NCBI GenBank assembly: GCA_001829185.1
Contig: MIAR01000044.1
Location: 1 to 36,088, forward strand
Reading direction: 5' to 3'
Length of the DNA: 36,088 bases
Origin: Spirochaetes bacterium GWB1_60_80
GTDB lineage: Bacteria > Spirochaetota > Spirochaetia > Treponematales > UBA12059
The notes beneath the pieces were generated by a model. The model saw only the letters and a list, made by a program, of their open reading frames with translations. It was not told the origin of the DNA and searched no databases. Made by a program: the position numbers and the translations under genes. This document shows, piece after piece, positions 22,733 through 30,626 of the stretch; within the stretch, counting starts at the first letter, position 1, and the number at the start of each line of letters is the position of its first letter.

Positions 22733-23881
22733 TTGGCCTACGTCCGGTACTTGATGCGGGGCTTGTTCGAGGCCGAAGCCCGCCTGTCGCCCTTGGTGGC
22801 GCCAGCCCTGCACAGCATGACCATCGCCTCCGGCAAGCTGCTCCGCCCCTTTCTGGTTTTGCTCGGCGCCAGGCTGGTGAGCGGGCCAGACGGCGACTAC
22901 GGCCGTTTACCAGCCCCGCCGACCGCCTTCGACGATTCGATCCTGCCGCGGCTGACCGAGAGCATCTTCAGCCAAATGCGGCGGCACGGCGTCAAGCGGC
23001 CAGAGGACATCGATACCAGCTGGCGCGCTGCGCCGGCCTTCCCGGGCGGCCTGCCGCAGCGGATTTATATCCTGGCCGCCGCCCTGGAAATTCTCCATTT
23101 GGCGACGCTGACCCATGACGACGTCATCGACGACTCACCGGAGCGGCGCGGCCAACCCTCGGCCCGCCAGTCGGTCGGAGTACAACACGCCGTGCTGTTG
23201 GGCGACCTGCTCCTGACGCTCTGCTTCAGCCTGATCAACGAAACCGGCGACGCCCAGACCGGCCAACTGCTGGCCGGCATGGTGCGCCTGATGGTGCGCA
23301 GCGAGTTCATGCAGGCTATGAATCGCCGACAACTAGCTACGCTGCTTGAACGACCCAGCCTGCGCCAGCACAACCGTATCATCGGCGGCAAGACTGCTTT
23401 ACTCTTTACCCTGGCGCTGAGCTGCGGGGCCGCCGAACTGGCCGCCGACCGTACCAGCCTGGAGAAGCTGCGCCGCGCCGGCTACAACCTCGGCCTGGCC
23501 TTCCAGCTTGACGACGACCGCCTGGATTTCCTGGCCGATCGCCAGGCCTTCGGCAAGCCGCCGGGACAGGACCTGCGCGACGGCCAGCTGACCCTGCCGC
23601 TGATCAGCGCCCTTTTGGACAAGCGCCCGGCCAACCGGGCGGCACGCCGCGAACTGCGCGAATTGGTGCTGCGCTTTCATGAAGGCGACGAGGGCTGCTT
23701 CGGCCGCCTGGTGGAGCTGGTGGAGCGGCTGGGTGGCTTTGCCGCCAGCCGTCGATTGAGCGCCAATTACCTGGCCAAGGCCGACGGCGAGCTGCGCAGC
23801 CTGGTCGACCGCTACCAAAGCCGCCAGACCGGCGCGCTGCTCGGCCAGCTGCTCGGCTTCCTGGCCAGCCGAGACTACTGA
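22733..23881 (+). CDS. Polyprenyl diphosphate synthase (HepT/DmkB type)
   Basis: A trans-isoprenyl diphosphate synthase that lengthens farnesyl diphosphate for the quinone side chain. The first Asp-rich motif is HDDVIDD (128-134) and the second is QLDDDRLDF near 258. GKLLRP near 35 is the usual GKRLRP block. An insertion of roughly 45 residues lies between that block and the first motif. The start is uncertain: TTG at 22733 is given, but the reading frame stays open back into ndh and the conserved-looking helix continues upstream, so CTG at 22667 behind AAGGTAG is an alternative. No in-frame ATG exists. The gene follows ndh closely and probably supplies the tail for the MenA-like enzyme. Confidence 0.87.
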   Translation: MAYVRYLMRGLFEAEARLSPLVAPALHSMTIASGKLLRPFLVLLGARLVSGPDGDYGRLPAPPTAFDDSILPRLTESIFSQMRRHGVKRPEDIDTSWRAAPAFPGGLPQRIYILAAALEILHLATLTHDDVIDDSPERRGQPSARQSVGVQHAVLLGDLLLTLCFSLINETGDAQTGQLLAGMVRLMVRSEFMQAMNRRQLATLLERPSLRQHNRIIGGKTALLFTLALSCGAAELAADRTSLEKLRRAGYNLGLAFQLDDDRLDFLADRQAFGKPPGQDLRDGQLTLPLISALLDKRPANRAARRELRELVLRFHEGDEGCFGRLVELVERLGGFAASRRLSANYLAKADGELRSLVDRYQSRQTGALLGQLLGFLASRDY

Positions 23882-23954
23882 AACCGCTTTTGGACTTGGC
23901 TGGACGGCTACCGAAAACCGAGCCGGCCCCGGCTGGCCAAGCCAGCCGCAACTA

Positions 23955-24091
23955 TTAACAGGTTGTTGAAAAAGCCGGTTGCTTTCTCAACAACCTTAAC
24001 AATTCCTCGCATAGCTTGCGCTATGCTGCGTAATTGTACCGGCTTTTGAAGTGTTGAAAAGCCGCATCCGCGTTTTTCAACACCCTGTTAA
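23955..24091 (+). mobile_element. 129-bp MITE-like element, copy 4, with TTAA flanks
   Basis: The element is 23959-24087, in the same orientation as copy 1 and with no visible difference, flanked by TTAA on both sides. It lies between the 3' ends of the polyprenyl synthase (74 bp away) and the M29 aminopeptidase (58 bp away). No gene is interrupted. The three hairpins could terminate transcription from both sides. Confidence 0.9.
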
Positions 24092-24096
24092 AGCGG

Positions 24097-24143
24097 CTGG
24101 CGCTAGCCGGCCGACCGTGCCAGCCAACTGGCGCTAGCCGGCC
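24097..24143. repeat. 16-bp direct repeat CTGGCGCTAGCCGGCC
   Basis: Two perfect copies, at 24097-24112 and 24128-24143, just beyond repeat copy 4 and before the end of the aminopeptidase gene. Each contains a self-complementary GGC...GCC core. Possibly a small terminator-like repeat. Confidence 0.6.
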
Positions 24144-24148
24144 AAGCC

Positions 24149-25381
24149 TCAGAACAAGCCTGGATTGAAGTTGCCGCCGATGAACAACTCGGTCTCCCGA
24201 CCGTCGGCCGCTAGGCCGACGATGCGCAGGTCGGCCGTTCCTACCATGAAATCGATGTGAATCAGCGAATCGTTGACGCCAGCGGCCTGGAGCTGGTCGG
24301 CGCTCAGGTCCTCGCCGCCGGCCAGGCAGGTCGGATAGGCTTTGCCCAGAGCAAAGTGACAGGAGGCGTTCTCGTCGAACAGCGTGTTGTAAAACAGGAT
24401 GCGCTGATTGGAAATCGGCGAGTCGTAGGGCACCAGGGCTACCTCGCCCAGGCGCCGGGCACCGGGGTCGGTCCCGAGCAGCTCGGTGAGGGTTTCCTTG
24501 CCCCTAGCGGCGCTGTAATCGACCACCTGGCCGTCCTTGAACTCAAACCAGAATCGCTCGACCAGCTTGCCGTTGTAGTTGAGCGGCAGGGAGCTGACCA
24601 CCCGGCCGTTGACGCCGTCGGCCCGCGGCAAGGTAAAGACTTCCTCGGTGGGCATGTTGGCGACGAACATGTAGCCGGCTGGGGATTTGTCGCCGCCGCC
24701 GATCCAGATATGGTGGTCGGGCAGGTTCACGGTCAGGTCAGTCCCCAGGCTGTTGCGGTAGCGCAGGGCTTTGAACTGCCGGCCGTTCAGATAGTTAACC
24801 TGCTTGTCGAGCGCCAGCTGATGCTCCTGCCAGGCCTTGACCGGGTCGGGCTGATCGACCCGCACCGCCTTGAAGATAGCCTGCCAGAGGGCCGCCATGG
24901 CCTGGCTTTCGCTCAGCTCCGGGAAGACCTTCCTGGCCCAGGCCGGCACCGGCAGCGAGGCGACGCACCAGACATTCTTGTTGCTCATCAGGCGGCCGCG
25001 GTACACCCCGAGGGCCGCGCTGCGGACCTTGGCCTGCCGGCTGATCCGTTTGGGATCGACATCCTTGAGCAATTCCGGATCCTCGGCCGCGATGGACAGA
25101 AAGGCGGCGCCCTGTTCGGCATAGCCGTTGAAAAACTGCCGGCTCCAGTCCGGGAATTCGTCGAACACCGCCTCGTCGGCCATAAGGAAACGCTGGCAAT
25201 CGGTTTGCTCGTCGATCCAGCGCATCACCACCTCGCGGGCGCCGGCCTGGTAGGCCTTGACCTGGAGCAGACGCGCGAACGCGGCGCATTCCAAGGGGGA
25301 AGCCAGCACCAGGGTTTGCCCTTTTTGCAGGTTGAGGCCTACCCTGATCAGCAGGTCGGCGTATTTTTCCATAGCGTCCAT
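24149..25381 (-). CDS. M29 family aminopeptidase (AmpS type)
   Basis: A 410-residue cytoplasmic metallo-aminopeptidase that removes N-terminal residues from peptides, as in the thermophilic aminopeptidase family. Metal-ligand regions are visible: NMPTEEVF near 242, GEVALVPYDS near 308, FDENASCHFALG near 333 and DSLIHIDFMVGT near 370. The N-terminus (MEKYADLLIRVGLNLQKGQTL) is typical for the family. TCAGGAG precedes the ATG. The exported phosphatase-like gene lies upstream on the same strand with a 100-bp gap, so cotranscription is possible. Nothing unusual in length or motifs. Confidence 0.93.
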   Translation of the reverse strand: MDAMEKYADLLIRVGLNLQKGQTLVLASPLECAAFARLLQVKAYQAGAREVVMRWIDEQTDCQRFLMADEAVFDEFPDWSRQFFNGYAEQGAAFLSIAAEDPELLKDVDPKRISRQAKVRSAALGVYRGRLMSNKNVWCVASLPVPAWARKVFPELSESQAMAALWQAIFKAVRVDQPDPVKAWQEHQLALDKQVNYLNGRQFKALRYRNSLGTDLTVNLPDHHIWIGGGDKSPAGYMFVANMPTEEVFTLPRADGVNGRVVSSLPLNYNGKLVERFWFEFKDGQVVDYSAARGKETLTELLGTDPGARRLGEVALVPYDSPISNQRILFYNTLFDENASCHFALGKAYPTCLAGGEDLSADQLQAAGVNDSLIHIDFMVGTADLRIVGLAADGRETELFIGGNFNPGLF

Positions 25382-25483
25382 GGTAACTCCTGATAAAAAA
25401 TTTGTCGCCAGTTTACCATGATCGGCCGCATCCGTACAGCTAAAACCGGCCGCCGCGATAGCCGCCAGCTTTTGGCCGACCGG

Positions 25484-26518
25484 CTACGGCAGCAGCTGCA
25501 GCGTGGCCAAGACCGGCAGATGATCGGAGTAGCCGTCATTGCTTCGGCTGGACCAAGCCAGGGGACTGCCATCGGCGTCGAGCATGAAGCCGGCTGGCGT
25601 GGCGCTGAAGGACGCCAGACGCCAGCGCCCGCCGCCCAGCGCGCCGGCCGAGAGTAGCAGGTGGTCGATGCGTTCGTCCTGGCCGGCATAGCGGTAACTG
25701 AAACCAGCCGCCTTTGTCCAGGGGCAGAACAGCACCGGATAGGCGCTGTCGGCAGCCAGCTCGGCCTCGCTCAGGGCGATATTCAGCCAAGCGCCGTCGC
25801 CTTCCCCCACCGGCATCAGGGCGGTCGGCCAGGCCCGGCCGACCCGCTCGAACTCGTCGGGATTCTCGTTCAGGTCGCCGGCCAACACGATAGCCAGGCC
25901 GGGCCGTTCCGCCAGACGCCGCGCCATCAGGTCGCGGGCCAACACGGCGGCGCCTTGCCGGACGGGCTCGGTCGCCTCAGGGCCGCCAAGCTTACTTTTC
26001 CAGTGCGCGGCCAACACCACCAAGGGTTCGCCCTGGACCGCGAATTCGGCCTCCAGCATATAACGCGGCACCGAAGTGGCAACCGCGCCACCGGCCAGGT
26101 GGGCTCGGGCCGAGGTCAACGGGAAGCGGGCCAGCAAGCCGCAGGCCAGGATGGCCGGCTCGTCCGGCGCCATGACTTGGGCGCTGTAGCCGCCCAGCAG
26201 GCTGGCCAGATCGGCCAGGACCCGCTCGTTCTCGATCTCCACCAGCACCAGGATATCCGGCCCGCCGGGAACGATGGCCAGGATGGCCTCGCTCAGGCTG
26301 CGCAGGCGTTGCCGATAGCGGACTTCGTCCCAGTCGCCGGAGCGGACCGAAAACTCGCCGTATTCGCCGCCGTCGTCGACCGGATCGAATAGCGTCATAA
26401 CATTATAACTCATGATGGACACGGTGACAGACTGGGCTTGCCCGGCCGGCAAACCGCAGGCCGTGCAGGCACACAACAGCCAACAGGTAAAGGCGATTAA
26501 GAACCAGGAAACGCGCAT
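25484..26518 (-). CDS. Exported endonuclease/exonuclease/phosphatase-family protein
   Basis: The 344-residue protein has a signal or lipoprotein signal (residues 1-21, WLLCAC then TAC) and an EEP fold: MSYNVMTLFDP near 36, VLVEIEN near 92, AAHWKSKLGG, AGDLNENPDEF near 213, and YSDHLPVLA at the C-terminus, which holds the catalytic Asp-His. These are the Mg-dependent phosphodiesterase residues. GGAGGAG precedes the ATG at 26518; sequence upstream in the frame lacks a signal. The substrate (DNA, RNA or a phospholipid headgroup) cannot be deduced. Extracytoplasmic nucleases of this type can release nucleotides for uptake. Confidence 0.88.
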   Translation of the reverse strand: MRVSWFLIAFTCWLLCACTACGLPAGQAQSVTVSIMSYNVMTLFDPVDDGGEYGEFSVRSGDWDEVRYRQRLRSLSEAILAIVPGGPDILVLVEIENERVLADLASLLGGYSAQVMAPDEPAILACGLLARFPLTSARAHLAGGAVATSVPRYMLEAEFAVQGEPLVVLAAHWKSKLGGPEATEPVRQGAAVLARDLMARRLAERPGLAIVLAGDLNENPDEFERVGRAWPTALMPVGEGDGAWLNIALSEAELAADSAYPVLFCPWTKAAGFSYRYAGQDERIDHLLLSAGALGGGRWRLASFSATPAGFMLDADGSPLAWSSRSNDGYSDHLPVLATLQLLP

Positions 26519-26855
26519 GCTTGGACTCCTCCCCTTCGGCCAGCCAGCGCGAAAATCAAGCTCGCGCCTCAGCAGCCGAATACCTGCCATACAGACGCGC
26601 CAGGATGCGCGCTAAAAGGCAAAAGGCCGCGGCCGCTCGGCCGGTCCCTTTGTCCTGACTCTCGGCCGGTCCTTTTTTTTAAGCTATCGGCCGATCCTTT
26701 TTCTGCTATTTGACAATTTAACCCCCAGCGCTTACAATCGAGTCAGGTGGCCAAGTCCGCCAGCCAAGACGACGGACGGCCGAGGCTAGCCCACTTTGCC
26801 GGCTTCAAGCCCTTTTGGGCTGGTGCAACGATGTCGTTATCTTCCGGGTGGTGCA
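26519..26855. other. Divergent intergenic region with triplicated TCGGCCG(G/A)TCC blocks
   Basis: 337 bp without a gene. Three direct repeats, CTCGGCCGGTCCCTT (26636-26650), CTCGGCCGGTCCTTTT (26661-26680 including the T-run) and TATCGGCCGATCCTTTT (26685-26702), each hold a CGGCCG core. The third contains the palindrome ATCGGCCGAT. The T-runs make them look like degenerate terminators read on the plus strand. The rest holds the promoter at 26710-26738 and a leader of about 110 nt with a small hairpin (AGCCC-TTTT-GGGCT near 26808-26821). Confidence 0.65.
26710..26738 (+). promoter_or_regulatory. Near-consensus promoter of the MBL/CNB gene
   Basis: TTGACA (26710-26715), exactly 17 bp, and TACAAT (26733-26738). 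This is the best sigma70-type promoter in the window. The leader is about 110 nt and the ribosome site before the ATG is weak (GGGTGG). Confidence 0.8.
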
Positions 26856-28991
26856 ATGAGCGAAGCGACTATCACCAAACTTACCCGCGGCGGCTGGCTG
26901 GTCAAAGCCGTCGGCCGCCAGATCCAATTCGGCGTGCCGCCGGAAACCATCAAAGACACGATGGTATTGCCCGACTCGGTGCCCGATTGTTATGTCCTGC
27001 CGCGCGAGATGTTCAATTGGCACAAAGGCATCTGCGTAGCCGAAATCGAATTCCCGGTTTACTTCAATTTCTTTATCAAAAAGCGCAAGACCCGACTGAT
27101 TTGCCAGGCCGACCAGGCCGACGTCATCCGCAAGATACTCCAGGAATCGGTTTTTGGGCCGGAAACGCTGAACGTCCGCGAAGACTACGACGCCGACCCC
27201 GAGGCCCTCGACCTGATTGACCTGCAAGCCGAGATGAAATTTTTCCGCAGCAATTTCACCATCGACGACCTGGTGGAATTTATCCCGTTTGTCGACCAGG
27301 TGGCCGATTTAGGCGACCTGTCGATCCGCGCTACCGGCCGCAATTACTACCTACTGGAGCAGGGCCAGCCGATCGCTGAAATTCCCGACACCGTCGACTA
27401 CAACGCCGCCTACCGCATCGGCCAGCGCCTGGCCGAGCCCTTCATTCCGCCGCTGTTCGGCGTGACCTGCCTGGGCCCCAGCCACGGCTTTGACCCGACC
27501 AGCAACACTTCCGGCTTCATCGTGTGGCTCAACCACATTGGCCTGATGATCGATCCGCCGGTCAATTCTACCGAATGGCTGCTGGCTTCCAACGTCAACC
27601 CCAAGCTGATCGACGGCATCATCCTGACGCACTGCCATGCCGACCACGACGCCGGCACCTTCCAGAAGATCCTGGAAGAGCACCGCATCAGCATCTATAC
27701 CACCAAAACCATCATGGACAGTTTCATGCGTAAATACTCGGCCACCACCGGCGAGAGCGAAGACCGCCTGCGCAAGCTGTTCGACTTCAACCAGATTAAA
27801 ATCGACCGCAAGCTCTACATCCACGGCGCCGAATTCAAGATGTTCTACAGCGTCCACTCCATCCCGACCATCGGCTTTGCCATGACCTTCCAGGACCAGA
27901 GCTTCGTCTACACCTCCGACCACAACAACGACCCGGCCAAGCATCTGGAAATGCTCGACAAGGGCATCATCTCGGGTAACCGCTACCGGGAGCTCAAGGA
28001 CTTTCCCTGGAGTTTCAAGGTCATCTACCACGAAGCCGGCATTCCGCCCCTGCACACCCCGGTGGCCTTCCTCAATTCCTTAAGCGACCGGCTGCAGTCC
28101 AAGATCGTGGTCTACCACATCGCCGAAAAGGATTTCCCCAAGGACACCAAGCTGACGCTGGCCCGGTTCGGCATCGAGCACACCCTCCAGTTCAAGGTGC
28201 GCCAGCCGGACTTCGAGAAGGATTACCAGATCCTCGGCCTGCTCAAGCACCTGGACTTCTTCCAGGACATCAACATCGGCAAGGCCCAGGAATTCATCAC
28301 CATCGTCCAGGAAGAGCATTACCGCAAGGGTCAGCTGATCATCAAGAAGGACAGCCCCGGCGACAAGTTCTACATCATATACATGGGTAATGTTTCCGTT
28401 ACCGGCCACGACCTGGCCGAGAAGAAAATATACGGCTCCTTCGATTATTTCGGCGAGGTGGCGCTGGTCACCCAGAGCCGGCGGGCGGCCGACGTCTACG
28501 CCGAGACCGATGTGGTGCTATACACCATCGAGCGCGACAAATTCCTCAACTTCATCAGCGGCACCGAATTCGAGAAAATGCTGGTACGGCTGGCGCGCAT
28601 CCGCAACAGCGAAACCTGGAATCTATTGTCCAACAGCCCGCTCTTCCGGCTGTGCACCGCCACCCAGAAAACCTGGCTGGAATCGATGTTCGTGCCCACC
28701 GAGCTGGCCGGGGCGGGCTCGGTACTCGCGGCGGGCGACAGCCAGAATGATTTTTTCATTATTCGCCGCGGCGAAATCGAAGTCCGTAAAGATGGCCAGA
28801 CCATCGCCAGGCTCGGCAACGGCGACTTCATCGGCTCGATCTCGCGCATCTACTACGACCAACCGATCCGCTATGACTACCACCATACCAGCCAGGTATC
28901 GTTGTATACCATCCGGCGGGCCGACATTGTCAAGTTCGCCGACAAGAATCCGGGGCTGCTGATGCGTCTGCGCTACGAATTCGGCAACTGA
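26856..28991 (+). CDS. Metallo-beta-lactamase-fold protein with two cyclic-nucleotide-binding domains
   Basis: The 711-residue protein has an N-terminal region (1-200) that I do not recognise. Residues 200-460 form a metallo-beta-lactamase domain with the metal motif H259-C-H-A-D-H264, then SVHSIPT near 340, TSDHNND near 353 and YHEAGIPPLHTP near 396, so the metal site seems complete. Two cNMP-binding domains follow: one around RKGQLIIKKDSPGDKFYI near 490, with FGEVALVTQSRRAADVYA as its phosphate-binding cassette near 535, and a second around 620-700 with a weaker cassette. The hydrolase may be a phosphodiesterase or RNase-Z-like enzyme controlled by cAMP or cGMP. The ATG at 26856 is chosen as the first conserved-looking residue; the ribosome site is poor. 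Confidence 0.85.
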   Translation: MSEATITKLTRGGWLVKAVGRQIQFGVPPETIKDTMVLPDSVPDCYVLPREMFNWHKGICVAEIEFPVYFNFFIKKRKTRLICQADQADVIRKILQESVFGPETLNVREDYDADPEALDLIDLQAEMKFFRSNFTIDDLVEFIPFVDQVADLGDLSIRATGRNYYLLEQGQPIAEIPDTVDYNAAYRIGQRLAEPFIPPLFGVTCLGPSHGFDPTSNTSGFIVWLNHIGLMIDPPVNSTEWLLASNVNPKLIDGIILTHCHADHDAGTFQKILEEHRISIYTTKTIMDSFMRKYSATTGESEDRLRKLFDFNQIKIDRKLYIHGAEFKMFYSVHSIPTIGFAMTFQDQSFVYTSDHNNDPAKHLEMLDKGIISGNRYRELKDFPWSFKVIYHEAGIPPLHTPVAFLNSLSDRLQSKIVVYHIAEKDFPKDTKLTLARFGIEHTLQFKVRQPDFEKDYQILGLLKHLDFFQDINIGKAQEFITIVQEEHYRKGQLIIKKDSPGDKFYIIYMGNVSVTGHDLAEKKIYGSFDYFGEVALVTQSRRAADVYAETDVVLYTIERDKFLNFISGTEFEKMLVRLARIRNSETWNLLSNSPLFRLCTATQKTWLESMFVPTELAGAGSVLAAGDSQNDFFIIRRGEIEVRKDGQTIARLGNGDFIGSISRIYYDQPIRYDYHHTSQVSLYTIRRADIVKFADKNPGLLMRLRYEFGN

Positions 28992-29097
28992 GGCCGGCGG
29001 CGCTATCGCTTTTTAGGTTTTCCTGCTATCATTACCCTGGGTTTGGCAGGGTAACCGGCCAGACTGGCTACCACATCAAGCTATAACGAGGAAAACC

Positions 29098-29559
29098 ATG
29101 AAGAAAGCGTTATGTATCCTGCTACTGACCGGCGGTTTAGCCGCCAGCCTGATCGCCGAGCCGACCAAACTGGGACTAGGTATCTTCCTGGGCCAGCCCA
29201 GCGGCGTCTGCGTCGGCCTTGACCTGAATGCCGTCAACTGGCTTGATTTTAAGGCCGCCTGGAATTTCGCCGGTCCGGCCGACAGCGTCAATATCATCGC
29301 CCAGGCCAACTACGAGCTGGCCTTCCCCGGGCTCCTGGTTATCCAGGAACAGGACATCGTGCCCTTCGTGGGTATCGGCCTGGAGGTGTCCTTCGGCAGC
29401 GACCTGCCCCAGATCGGCTTCCGCATTCCGGTTGGCCTGAATTACCGCTTTAAGGACGCGCCGCTGGAGTTGTTCCTGGAAATCGGCATCGGTATGTACC
29501 TGTTCCCGGCCACCCAGTTCATGGGTTCCGGCGGCCTGGGCGTCCGCTACCGACTGTAA
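29098..29559 (+). CDS. Small exported beta-barrel-like protein
   Basis: The 153-residue protein has a clear signal peptide (about 1-20, ALCILLLTGGLAASLIAEP). The mature part alternates polar and hydrophobic residues in Gly-rich strands (LGLGIFLGQPSGVCVGLDL, VPFVGIGLEVSFG, ELFLEIGIGMYLF) and ends in RYRL, as in small outer-membrane barrels of about eight strands. GAGGAAAACC precedes the ATG. A barrel in the outer membrane is the likely fold; no specific family or ligand is recognised. The gene stands alone and converges on purC. Confidence 0.75.
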   Translation: MKKALCILLLTGGLAASLIAEPTKLGLGIFLGQPSGVCVGLDLNAVNWLDFKAAWNFAGPADSVNIIAQANYELAFPGLLVIQEQDIVPFVGIGLEVSFGSDLPQIGFRIPVGLNYRFKDAPLELFLEIGIGMYLFPATQFMGSGGLGVRYRL

Positions 29560-29596
29560 ACCGCAGCCGGCATCGCGCACGGCAACCATCGCGGCG

Positions 29597-29628
29597 CACG
29601 GTTACCGTGGCCGCGACGTTTCGTCGCG
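29597..29628. terminator. Tandem hairpins between convergent genes
   Basis: CACGGT-T-ACCGTG (29597-29609) and CGCGACG-TTT-CGTCGCG (29612-29628) lie between the stops of the barrel protein and purC. Neither has a T-run, so they are weak or Rho-assisted terminators at best. Confidence 0.45.
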
Positions 29629-29633
29629 CTGAT

Positions 29634-30626
29634 TCAGGCTACCAACTGGCGCAGGATGCGCTGGATGGCGGCTTCAGCCGCCTTGGGCAGCGGCATGACT
29701 GGCGTGAAGCCGGTACCGGTGATGGCTTCGTAAGCCTCGATGTAGCGACTGGCGGTTTTCAGCCGAACCGCGTCATCGATGACCGGGGCTTCGCCGTCGC
29801 CCGAGAAACCACGCTCCAGCAGCCAACGGCGGAAGGTTTCCTTGTCCAGTTCGCGCTGCTGGGCGCCGGTGGCGTAGCGTTCCAGATAGCTGTCGGCGTA
29901 CCAGTAGCGGCTGGAATCGGGCGTATGGATCTCGTCGGCCAGGGTCAGCTTACCGGCAGACAGGCCGAACTCGTATTTGGTATCCACCAGGATCAGGCCG
30001 CGTTCCGCCGCCAATTCCTGGCCGCGCCGGAACAGCGCCAGGCTGGTCTTTTCAACCTGCTGCCAGAGCTCAAGCTCCACCAGGCCGGAGCTGACGATCT
30101 GCGCGCCGGCTACCGGCTGGTCGTGGCCGGCGGCTTCCTTGGTGCTAGGCGTAACCAGCGGTACCGGAAATTTCTCGCAGTAGTTGAGGCCGCGCGGCAG
30201 TTGGATGCCGGAGACGGACCGGCCGGCCTGATAATCGCGCCAGGCGGAACCGGTCAGATAACCGCGCACCACCACTTCCACCGGCAGCATGGCGCAGCGC
30301 CGACCAACGACGCAGCGGCCGCTGAGCGTCAAGGCATCGAGGCCGCCGAAATCGGCCGCCGCCAACAGATGGTTGGGGATAATGTCGGCGGTGCGCTCGA
30401 ACCACCAGCTTGATACGCGGGTCAGGACCTCGCCCTTAAACGGGACGGTGGTCAGGACCCGGTCAAAGGCCGAAAGGCGGTCGCTGGCCACCAAGGCCAC
30501 TAGATCGCCGCTTGACACCACATCGCGGACCTTGCCGCGATACAGCTCAAGTCCCGCCGGGACGGCAGCCTGGTCTAGCCCGTCGTAACAGGCAACCAGG
30601 GCTGGCGGCAGCAGGCTGCTTTTCAT
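29634..30626 (-). CDS. purC: Phosphoribosylaminoimidazole-succinocarboxamide synthase
   Basis: Catalyses the ATP-dependent joining of aspartate to CAIR in purine synthesis (SAICAR synthase). It is the longer form of 330 residues. Motifs: LYRGKVRDVV near 28, DRLSAFDRVL near 49, EVVVRGYLTGSAWRDY near 117, IVSSGLVELELW, VDTKYEFGL near 213 and LADEIHTPDSSRYW near 229. The start codon overlaps the clpP stop (ATGA), so purine synthesis and protease genes are translationally coupled here. No other pur gene lies in the window. Confidence 0.96.
   Translation of the reverse strand: MKSSLLPPALVACYDGLDQAAVPAGLELYRGKVRDVVSSGDLVALVASDRLSAFDRVLTTVPFKGEVLTRVSSWWFERTADIIPNHLLAAADFGGLDALTLSGRCVVGRRCAMLPVEVVVRGYLTGSAWRDYQAGRSVSGIQLPRGLNYCEKFPVPLVTPSTKEAAGHDQPVAGAQIVSSGLVELELWQQVEKTSLALFRRGQELAAERGLILVDTKYEFGLSAGKLTLADEIHTPDSSRYWYADSYLERYATGAQQRELDKETFRRWLLERGFSGDGEAPVIDDAVRLKTASRYIEAYEAITGTGFTPVMPLPKAAEAAIQRILRQLVA

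Noticed and set aside
24257-25393. 378-codon plus-strand frame opposite the M29 aminopeptidase
   Set aside because: GC-rich antisense artefact; the minus-strand gene has complete M29 motifs and a good start.
29560-29633. tRNA-like hairpins between the barrel protein and purC
   Set aside because: Too short for a tRNA and no T-loop or anticodon arm can be formed.
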